Positions 26,801 through 38,800 of a stretch of DNA of 64,000 nt are shown piece after piece. The translations under genes were made by a program, and so were the position numbers. Source of the DNA: Pterois miles (Eukaryota > Chordata > Actinopteri > Perciformes > Scorpaenidae); assembly GCA_947000775.1 (NCBI GenBank), contig CAMQGK010000637.1, positions 13,309,501-13,373,500 on the forward strand. Direction: 5' to 3'. Every line of letters begins with the position of its first letter. Positions within the stretch are counted from its first letter, which is position 1. Under the pieces are notes generated by a model that saw nothing but the letters and a program-made list of their open reading frames with translations, was not told the DNA's origin and searched no databases.

Positions 26801-29800
26801 GCTTGAGCGGTGAAACTCTGAAGCTGAATGGAATGAAAGCATATGAAGCAGCAGGTAAAACATTAAGTCCCTATCAGCTGTTAATCAAATAGCAGCAGAT
26901 AGATCATATCCTATGTTTTCACAGCTTCTAAGAGTCACTGGAGAAACTACGTGACCCTTTATATTTAGATTCAGCTTCTGAATGCCATGTGAAATAAGTG
27001 TTTATGAATCTATATTGATTATGATGCAGTTGGTACACATGATATTTAGTTTACTTGCAGCACATAGCCAACAATTCAAGTCAGCAAAAACACCATGTAT
27101 TATTTTGTGTGCCAAAATGAACGAGTGGAAACCACGCCTGACCAACACTGTGCTGGTCCACTGACCACTGGAGGATAAAAGACACCAAAACAAAATCAAC
27201 AGTGACACAAACCTGACAAGCTCTTCATTTATCAAGTGTTAATGGCTAACCTTTAAGCAGACAAATGCCTGCAGATGCAATCCAGCAGATACACATCAAC
27301 TCTGACAATGGAGTGCGCTTTTTTGACCAGTCCAATAATCATTGGCCTTTTAGCTTGGATCTCCTGAGAAACATATTACATTTAGAGGTTCCGCTTTTTC
27401 CCCAGCCGCTGGTTTAATTCACTGCCAAATGTACTGGCAAGAAGCATACAGTCAATAAGAAACTGGCAGTCAGTTTTTAAGTTTTACTTCCAGTTGTTTG
27501 TATTATAGTATCCGTCTTTCCATTCATTTCAGATTATTATGCAAACTTTTGAAATGTTGCAAAAAAAAAATAAATGAGAATTAGTCACGTTCCCATCAAT
27601 TGGTTTGCAGCAGCAAAAGCGTTTCTGTAACCAATTTAGTTCATCAACTCTTTCTTGACAAAGACAAAAAACACCTCAAGTCAACATAAAATCTGTTTTT
27701 CACAACTGAAGAAGTTTTATCAAATTTTGCTGTTTGCATACAGCTTTTCTAATGTGATAATTCAAAATGCGAATGGAAACATGGCTTCTGACCTTGCACT
27801 TTAATCAATGGTACTGTAACCCAGCTCAGCCAGCAGGCAGCGCTACCTTTTACCTGGCCATAAGAGGAAGCTTCAGTGCTGGTGCTGGGAGGGGCCTCTC
27901 TCTTCACTTCAGGAGCTGTCTCAGGAACCCGAACCCTCACAAAGTTGATGACGTGGTGCAGATTGGAGAGCAGGTTTGTGCCTGGGAACCAGCTGTCATG
28001 ACAGTGCTCCTCAATGCAAGGCTCCTGAAAGCATAACATCTTATAAGACACTGGTGGACACTAGAAGTCTGGACAGCGAGGAGCGTGGTTTTAACTCAAA
28101 CACCCAAATCTCACCTCATCCCCCTTGTTGTCTTGAACCTGGTTGTCCAAGCCCAGCTCGATCAGGTACAGCACCATGCACAGCACATGCTCCGACATGT
28201 TCTGATGATCCATCCATATCTAGAACAAATCAAACTATTAGTTTAAACCGAAGAACAGACACATATTATCCCCTCTGATGCCAACTATTCAACCACTGTT
28301 ACAATTAGAGATGTCACAAGAACCAGTGCTTCAGTACCAAGACATTGTCAAAATTCTGAAAATGTGATGGTAGCAAGACCAATGGTATCTTGTCATCCCG
28401 GGGATGACTGAAAATTCCCTGATAATGCCACACTGTGAACAACAAATCCACGTTCAAATCGGCAGGACAGATAATAACGTTAACAGTTAGCAGCCAGTTG
28501 GCAATGCAGCCCTACATGTCTAACAGCTAATATATGGAGGTTGCATAGAGTTACATTATAATAACTTCAGGCTCTATTCAGTAAAATCAGCATTGGGAAA
28601 AGTTAAATTATACCATTATCATGATGCGCTCAAATGTAATTGTAAAATTTTGTTTTTGGTGAGAAACTTGAGGAGGATCATCAGGATCAATAATAAAAAT
28701 AAATTTGCAAAAAAATATAGGTAATAAAGCAATAAAGGAGTAGTGCATGAAATTTCTTCTTCTTCTGTTTTTGTTTTTTTTTACCATGGTATTGAATTGA
28801 GTATCAAGAATTAAATTCCTGGTATCATGACATCCCCAGTCAGTGCTTGTCTTTTTGTTTCTACATTATGCCTCATCTGCACTGTGAGGTCTGTTCATTT
28901 TGTGCTGCACCGTCTGTACTTGGACAGTCCGGCATTGTACCAATATCTTGTAAAATGTCAACATCAATTAATTGCCAAGTGATATTACACATGCACCAAT
29001 TAAATATGGCATACAGAAGCACTAGCTCAAGGAGTAAATTGAGATGCAAGGGCAGCATTGTATTATACCACATGAATACAGTCATTAAAAGGCTCACCTT
29101 GTAAAGGAGAGTGAATATCACAATGTGCAGCGTCTTGCAGTGCAAAAGCTTGATTAGGCCTTTGTAACAAGGATGCAACGGAGTCCTCTCCTTGTAAGGT
29201 GGCCATGGGTTGCCGGTGTGAATTCCAGACTGTTTTAAACTAGGTGATGTCAACAAGAAAGAAAACATCAGAGGAACAATCAGTAACACACAAAACATAG
29301 TAATTACCACACCCATAAGGGCATAAGCTAGTTTACATACAACAGAATGGTTGTATTTCTACATAAAGAAAGATGATGAGAGAGTTTGATGAAGTGACAC
29401 CTTACATTGTTCAGAGTAATTCAATGTACAAAAAGGTTTTAGTCTATGCAACAGACCAACCAACGGGCTGCATAGTTGCTCACTCTATTAGCGATGATGG
29501 GATCATTGTTATAGAAAACCAGGGCCAACCTGACAGGCAATCCATCATATTCAAACAACGTGAATGAGCAACATGAGGCTGGTATCAGACTCTGAAGGTG
29601 GCAATGGCAGCTTCAATACGTTTCAAGGAGAAATATGCTTTAGAACACAAAAACTGGGCTAGAAAAGCGTAGAATCTGTGAAAGGAGTACAATTATCTAC
29701 TTTCAACTACACTAAAGAAAGCCTAAAATCCCATTATAAAAAGGTTATCTTGCCAACTACTATTTCAAACACAGACGCACTCCGTGAGAGACCCTGTCGA

Positions 29801-32800
29801 TATAATTAGCATCTTCACACATTCCAGCAAGGTATCTCCTTCACCTCCATGGAAATGTTTGTTTTAGGAGACGTCTGTACCACAATCAAACAAGAAAGAT
29901 TTCCTCAATTCTATTACAATTTAGACTGAAATATTGATTTTTCTCGACAGCTATCTAATTGGAACCAACTTGAGCACCCAGTAGACCTGACCTTCCTTAT
30001 CATGTCCCTTCCTACGACACTGAACAGAGCATGATGCACGTTAGTTTTGTCAGGGATGACTGAACATGAATACTCCGACAAATGAATGAATGAGTACTGT
30101 CGAGCAAAATGCAAGGACAACGTGATATAAAGTGCTAGAAATGTTTGAATGACATTCAGTTTTTATCAAATATCTAAATGACATAAACAAACCATTTACT
30201 TGGGGAAATAAAGGCATCAATGTTAACTTACAATGCTGAGTATCTGTCCATTGCTGACTGGACGTCACGCCGATAGACCGTTCTGAGAACGACCATGATG
30301 GGGTCAAACTCCTTCTCCCACACCTCCGCTAGTTTAGAAAAGAGAGACAGAAATGTTTTATATCCTCTGGGACAAAGTGACATTGATTCACTTTCTGCCT
30401 GGTTTCATCTCCTACATGTAAGTGGTGTAAGCCTGCCCCCAAGTGGTCTGCTGAGGACTAATACTCAAAATTAATAATACTCAGGGCTTTCAGGCTTTGC
30501 AGGCCTCATGTTACGACTGCTTGATTATGGAAAAATCATTATCGGGATTATTTTGGGCGATGTTAAGATCGTGATTATTTGACGTGATTAGTCATTGACT
30601 TTGAAGACAACATACATTTAGAAATAAAATTTGGTGCCTACATTTTAAAGTTAAATACATCAATCTGGTGCACACTGAGTGCAACATTAAGAGTCTAGAT
30701 CTATGTAGAACTTGTAAACAATTTAAATCATAACAACAGTGGTTGCACAGATATGAAAGGTGATGACGCTTCCAAAAAAGGAGAAAATATGGCCGGTGAG
30801 GGTCAGCACTGGGGAGGCTACCCACAAGGGAATCCTCCTCAAGTGGGAAGAAAGTGCAATGCTGTAAAGCAGAGGGGTATGCTGGATTTATAACACAAGA
30901 CAAAATAAAGGCGTCATTGTTAAATGGAATGCGGCACAAAATTGTTTTATGTAGATTATGTTTTTATAATCTTTGGAAGCCAAAATCGTAATTGAAATTC
31001 ATTTAATTACACAACTCTACCACATTTTCAGAATTTTTTTTTGTTTTTTTTTTTTTTTTTACAAATTTCTACTCACAAATTAGAATATACTACCTGTGAA
31101 GACATTTGGCATAAATTTGTTCTATTACGTGCCACAATATATTAATGCAATTCAAACAGGAAATACAACCTAGTGATTCACTAAATATTACTTTGCGCAC
31201 AGTAACAATTTTAATATTAATAATAATTCTAATATGCAGTTTTTCCCCATTTTTTCCCAATTCCTACAACATTGCAGTCTGGTTACTGCTAGCACTACTG
31301 TTGGCCAGTGGAGGGCAGCAGACAGACATATGTACAACTCAGGGATTCACGCTGTCCTGAAGATACAAACCTCACTGTGCAGATGTCACAAACAACCAGA
31401 ATGAGTTCAGCATCTCAGTTCAGAAATGTTATTGTCTGCGTCCTGTGGCCCTAATACCTAATATCAAAACATGACAACTAACTAGTCAGCATAACCACAA
31501 CAGCCACTTATGTGACACCCTCCACTAAACTTCTCTAACAGGCTACTTTACAATAAACTGTAACTGTATTAACTGAAAATATTACCTTCTACTTCACCAC
31601 AAACACCCTACCTTTTGGTGTGTACATGCCCTGCTGCATGGAGCCTCCAGGCTCGAACACCGGTGCTTTGAAGTCAGCCACCACAGAGAGCATCTCCTCA
31701 AAACTACAACTTCCTGGAACAATGCCACTCTTTGGGTTGGGATTCTCAGGAATCTAAGAAAACACTCTTCAGGAAAAAGATTGCCATGGATGACTGAATA
31801 TAGTTTCTCTTTAACATATTTTGTATTGAAGGATACAAGGTCTAACAGCGCACTGTGTGTACGGTCATTCATACACAACTGTGAGACCATCTCAGCTCGA
31901 AGGATCTCATCATCCGTCATCCCTGAGAGTGAGAAGTACAATGTAAAGACAAACTGATAAACATTAGAACCAAACATTAAAGGTAACTTTGGTATATTTC
32001 AACCTGCACCCAGTTTTCCCATGTTTTTGTGTCTAAATGACTAATGAGGACAACAATTTTAATAGGTCCAGTATTGAGGGAGAACGCTGTAACTGGCAGC
32101 TGCAAAACGAGCTCTGAGGGCAAGTGAGCAACATCAGTGTAACGTTATGTCCACTAAAGAGACAACATTATGGAAAGGACCCTATAGAGAAATAAACGAT
32201 TTTACCTTTTGCTTGATTCGGTGTGTTTGTTATTGCGTCCGAGGCCTATTCAAGGAGAAGTCTTGTTGTGAAAACTGAATATCCGTATACTCTGGTTCAA
32301 ATAAATACGAGTGGCCATCGAATTCAAAGACCTCACCACATTGTCGTAATCATCTAAATATTCAGCGAAGATACTGAAAGTCTTTTAGATAACACTTAGC
32401 TATGCTTTCTGTACTTCTGTAAGCCTGGCGCTCATGTTTCCACCATCTTGCACGATTTTAGAAAGAGACTTCTCCTTTAGCAAATCTCTGTCCATAATGT
32501 CAGACACCTAGAATAACAATCAGAGCATGTCATGGCAAAAACAAGCAGTATTGGTGGACTGAAACGATACCAGCTTGCCCCAATATGATTACATTGCAGC
32601 CTATGAGTAGCTGCCATTTACAGCGCACTGGCTCAATGCTGGATTAATTTCAGAAATTGCTGTTGCTGTCAGTTAGAGGCAAAAACATGGGATATATGGT
32701 ACAGTTTGAAAAATACAGAAGTTACCATTTGAAAACCAATTAGCTGAACTTGAGTGTAGGCTGTGGGGTTTAAGCAAATAATATGTTGTGTCTTTTAGTC

Positions 32801-35800
32801 CATATTAGTAACAGTCTGCCTGTGACCACAGTTTCATTAAAATAATGATTCTATATTTTACCAACGGCTTATTTCTTTATATTGTAAGCAGTTAATCAAT
32901 TTCTTACTCTCTCGTCTCACTTACCCAAATGAACACGAAGGCTTGTCAATATGACCAGGAAGGTCAGTGCTCCTTCAAGCATCGGCCTCTCCTGCTCAGA
33001 GTCCAACACAGCGTTCTGATGCTGAGACGCCATTGTCAACAGGTCGACCACTTTGAATCTGTGCAAAAGAAGACAGTGTATACAATGCTTCCAAGCTGTG
33101 TTGCATTAAAATGTAAAATACTACAAGAATGCATGTGTAGGAGTCGGACCATACCTCTCAAAGACACTTGAGATAAAGTAGTCAGGATCTAATCTTGATG
33201 CACAAACCTGTAAAATAAATGAATGAAGAAAGAGAAACTCAAATAGGTACAAAAATGCAAATAATGATTATTGTTAAAATGGTATTTGAGTGATATAGCA
33301 ATACAAACCTGGAGCAGATAGATGTCTGGGTCAATCATGGAGTTGCAGAAGTGTGACTGCACGTAGGTCATAGCCTGTCCCTTGATCTGCAGACCATTCC
33401 TGACCCACATGTTGCTGTGGATCTCTGACAGGCATGCCTTCAGCCATACATAGCAAAGTTTTAGTTAACATGTGGCAACAGACTTGGAGGGAATATATAC
33501 TGTGTACCAATATAAACCACAAATCTGTTTATGGGCCTCTTGTGTTATACCTGGATTTGGAGTGGATGCACCATGATCTTCATCAGCATCTCTTGGTCAG
33601 GTAGAAGGCTGTCTAGGTCCAGACCTTGGCACTTTACAGCCTGAGAAGTTTTAACCAAACAATTAAAACCACACAAGAATATACTGCAGTTCGTCGACTT
33701 AAGAGACGAGAGCCTCTGACATACCTTACTGAGGAACATGGCATAGTAGCGGTGCAGTGGCAGGTGAAATGTCACTTGATTTGGAGCAGGCTATAGGAGA
33801 TATAAGAGCCATGAGAAACAGCAGCGAAAAAGCTGAACACAGTGGTTGGTTTTTAAATGTACCTCGTCAATGAAGCCAATGGCATCGAACCAGATCTGCA
33901 GGGTCTCCAAGCAGTAGCGTACCACAGTTTTAGTGTATTCCTGTGTCTCCTATTAACAGACAATTTAGGTTAAATGTCGACATAGGGTTAGACAGTAAGT
34001 GCATGTACCACAGTATGCTTGAGATGCATGTTTCATTAATCACTCAGATGTGTGTGAGAGAGCAAAGGCAGGACTTACTTTGACTTTGCAGTGTGTTAAG
34101 AGGCCCCACATTGGTTGTGCACAGGCCTCAAGCTCTGCTGCAAATGCTGCATAGTATGTCTGAGACTCAAATTCCACATGCTCGTTCAACTCCCGCTTAT
34201 TCAGGTTCATACCTATCACAGCAGGAAACGGTTTAAAAGGTTAGACGGTCATAGCATATTTACATGGCTTTGTAATGCTCATCTGAGCAATCAATTTAAC
34301 ATTCATTCAGCACAGACCTCTTTACACCTAAATATATATTTTTGTTCATGGGCATACATATATGAGTATTACCATATTAGCAGACATTGTTCTACTGTTA
34401 GAAATCAAACATGTCTGATGAAATAAATCCGTTTACAGCAGGAGCAGAGCAGCGGACAAGCATACAATGTAATAGTGACACTGTGCACATTAAGTCAGCA
34501 AGAGGATACTCCAACCCACTGTGCAAGGGTGAGCGTTATTTTTAGTGTTGTGGTGGTGGAGTAGACATGGCAAGTGAGCAGTGCTAACCACAATCCTAAT
34601 CCAGTGACAGAGTCATACACTTTTTTCTGAAGCATTATCAGTAGAGGACAGGTGAGGTCCATCTCTGTGATTAAGCATACTGTCGCTATATTAAGTCTAA
34701 CTGTTGCCTTTGACCTTATGGGTCATGGAGAGGAGGCTATGGGATCCAAGACCAACACCAAGTTCATGATAATTTGTCTCAATTATTAATCTGAATGATC
34801 AAAAAGTAGATATACAGCAGGGCACCCACGGTATCTGTCCTAGACACTTGCACACTGCATTCGAATTTTCCATTTATTGTGGAAAGGTTTTACAAAATTG
34901 AAGCATGGGCAACAAATTGCTTTGAATATACCGTTTACCTGTCCAATCATGGCTTACCTTGGAAAAATGACACAAAGCTCATCCACAGCATCAACAATGA
35001 ATGGTCCTCCAGGAACTTTTTCGCTACACTTTGGTGTGAGAGGATGTTAATAAAATCACTAACTAATGGCCAGTAGGTGTTGTTCTTCAACAGAGCCTCA
35101 CTGCAGTTCACCACAACATGGCGACTGTTTTCTTCATCTAAAAGGGAAAAAAAAAACAAACAAACAAAAAAAAAAAAAACAAGAGAGAAGGAAACACATG
35201 GGCATTAAGTACTCACTTTGTCATTTAAAAACAAAAAGAAAGGTACAAATATGTGGAGAACGACAATACACTTGCTGGTTACAAAAGTTACACAACTCAA
35301 CACCTGGCTGCCTTACAGGGTAACAATTTTGTCTGCAGTTTTTATAAAAAAAAAATGCACAAACAAAAATAAAATTCAAGCTCATTTCACTCAGAGCCTG
35401 CACAATGAGAAAGGCCAGAGGGATGAAACATCTGTGCATGTTTTTTTCTGCACTGAAAATTATTAAAATACAAAACAAAATTAACTGCAGCTTGCTCTTA
35501 TGAAAGCAATCCAGTTTTTCCTTCTTAAAAAATTTCACATACCTCCTGGTATGATGTCATCCATGCTTCGTGGCTTAATCCATAGTGGATCTTTTGAATA
35601 ACTGCATACAATTTGACATTTTGAGTTGCGATATTAAAGCTCCATATTGAATGTGAATTTGATAAAGCAGTTTCACCATGAATACTGCCAAAGAAGCTCA
35701 TGGTCCGTCTGCAATATCAGCGATCACTTAAAAAAACAGCGAGAAATTCTCATGCTGTTCACATGTGGTGAGCAAAACACACACGAGCCACCTGCTGCTT

Positions 35801-38800
35801 CATTCTTTACAGTATGACAAGTAGGACTAGGAGTGTTCAAAAAAAAAAAAAATAGACATCTGACACATTTGGACAACTTACCCTGAAGTTCACTTTTAAT
35901 AAGGCAACTCTCCATCATGTAGAGGAGGACTGTGACCATGATGTCCAGCAGCTGACACTCCTCTGTAACATGTCGAGCCAGCTCCTCGTTGCTAAACAGC
36001 TGCACACTAATATGTACAATGCGGTTGGACATGGTATCTGACTCGTGGCTTTTCATCAGTGTTTTCATGATGAATGCATAATGCTGAACAAATGTTTTTG
36101 TAAAAGTGATCTGCCAGAGAGGAAGAGAAAAGCCCATGACACAATTATGGCTTGCTGTTATGATGCTGTCGCTTTTAAAAGAGGATTACATTATACTTTC
36201 AAAACCTAATATAAATATGACAAGCATCATAAGCGAGTATATGCCATGACATGCAAAGAAATTAAGTTACAACAAAAGGCCAGACATGCATCTAAAAGTG
36301 ATAAAAAAATGTTAACATGGAAGAGAAAATACCTTGTAATCTTGATCTGGCAACATGTTTAGTAGGAAAGTGACCATCTTCTGAGGAAACTCATATTTTA
36401 TTGTCCAAAACAGCAACTCCTCCAGGAAGCATTTATGCTTCAGAGATTCAATAATACACGGGTCTGTGGACAGAGAAGGCACATAATAAGATGGCCGTTT
36501 CATGTAACATATACTAGCGCATTATATTTTCTTTACACTCACCTTTGGTACTGCTGCTCAGCTTAACCCTCTTCCTCTGTCCAACAGACTGTCCTGCATC
36601 TTGGTCCTCCTGATAGGAGGAAAAGACTCACTTCAACCAACACGTTTATAAAATGTTTACAACTACTCTTGATTGATGAAAAATTGAAATAGACTACCCT
36701 GAAATGTTGAAGGAAAAAAAGAAACAAACATTTTGATAATTGATTAACCATTTAATTATGTATCAAGTTAAAAACTAAAAATCTCCAAATATAAACTGAA
36801 TATTTTTGGATTTGGATTTTGTTGGATAAGACATCTACATAGGTGCGGGTCACTTATGATGGGCATTTTGTTTTACATTTAAAGGACCAATGTGTAATAT
36901 ATTTACTGTACTAAATCATAAAATGACCAGCTGGGATCAGCACCAGCCCCCCACAAACCCTTACGTGATAAATGGATGCAGATCGATGAATGGACGGAAA
37001 TCATAAAATGGCCATGGTATATTATCAGAGGTTAAGTAAACGTCTGTGTTTTGGGCTGGTGTGATCCCATCCACTGCCCATTTCAAAACCCCATTACCAA
37101 AAATGAAACAAACTGGCATGGAAGCAAAACCTTCTGCAGCCATGGAAGCAAGCAAGCAAACCAGATCAACAGAGATAAAGATAACGTTAAATTCTACCTG
37201 ACCCGAAAAGCCTCGGCACACCTCTATGTGGGCTATGTGATGCTTGGTTATCAAGGCAGCAAGTATTTGATACACACAGCTGTGATTTCGACTAACATTA
37301 CTGCTGGCCAGAGACTAAGGACGTGAGGCTAACACACACTAACTGTTATCAGTCACACATCAGCAGATGAGCCACGGCACCAGTGCTTTGAATTTGGACT
37401 GCAGTTACCCATTTTAAAACGTTAGCTGTCAGTACTACATATTGTTACTTTAAAAGACAAAATTATTCTTATATTAATAAAAAAAATGCCTTAATAATAT
37501 TTTGGTACCTAAACTAAACTTTGAGTTGAAAATAGTTAAAATGAGTTAATAATTCTGTGTGTTGCTGGTACATACCTCTTTATTAGACTCATCTGGGCTC
37601 GCTGGTGCGCTGGTTGCTAAGAAGATGAAAAAAAAAAAAAAAAACATTTAGCCACAAGATGCCATTAGCAGCATCTTAAGCCACGAGACAAACACAAGCA
37701 ATTATCGCAATTTGCAAAACTGACAATGGGTTATTGAAAATAAGCTGTGACACACTTTCTAATTCCTTGAAAATCATGGATGAAAAGTTAAATTTCTCTC
37801 GCTATAAGTGCGGACGTTGGAGACAAACTTTATTGTTTAATCTTTCCTAATGATACCATACATGAATTTTATCTGGAATAGCTATTAGGGCTGCACAATT
37901 AATTGAAATTTTATCAACACCGCATTAAAATCGCAATATTTGTTAAAGATGAAATGTGTATCAAAATATAATTTTGTAGAGATGTCCTGGCCTACAAACC
38001 ATATGTTACAGGCTTAACAAAACATCTTTGTTTGGTTAAGATCTTTGGGGGGAAATAAAAAAAAATAAATAAAAAAATCGCACCACAATAATTTTAATAT
38101 ATTTTTAGATGAAAATGAGAATAGTGATATGAAACTGTTCATTCCCTCTAATATCGCAAATCATATCGTAATTGCAATATCAGTGAAAACAATCTCAATT
38201 TATGTTTCTTTTCAAAAATGGTGTAGCCCTAATAGCTATGATGTAGGCAGTTCAAGTATACTGTGAGTGGAAAGTGTTAGAGAAAGTGGTTACTGCAAGT
38301 TCACAGGACTGTTGTTCTCTGGGATAAAATGCAAAAGAAAAGTCCAAACAATAACTTATGATTTCTGGCACCTGCAGTGCTTTAGACTCGTAAAAAATAT
38401 AATGCAAATTATCAAGAATTTCAAAACAGTTTTAAAGCCAAATTCAATCTCTGACAGATGGTAAATGAAAAAAATGTTTCATATAAAGTGAAATAGTTAC
38501 CCACTTACCCAATAGGACCATCGCTCCTGCACCTCCTTCAGCACCAACGGTGACATCAGCAGCAGCACCTTGGGCTTTCTCCTCCATAGAAACAAGACCT
38601 GAATTCTGCAAGGCTGACAAATATTTGTCATAGTTCTTTTTAGCATACAAATTCTCCTCTTGGCCTGCAACAGTGAAGCAAAACAGGAAATGCAACAATT
38701 ACTTTATGTCAAAATCTCAAGGGAGAGAAAACTCACATGCAATTGTGCAGTATTTCTACTAAAGGAGACCCAGATTTCTGCTAAAGAATGCATGGCTTAG

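Larger units (their letters stand above)
24334..27853 (-). other. ubr3: UBR3 intron between exons 23 and 22
   Basis: It holds the element copy at 24425-24825 and the TTAA element at 26015-26584. The rest (24826-26014 and 26585-27853) contains nothing I can support. Confidence 0.6.
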
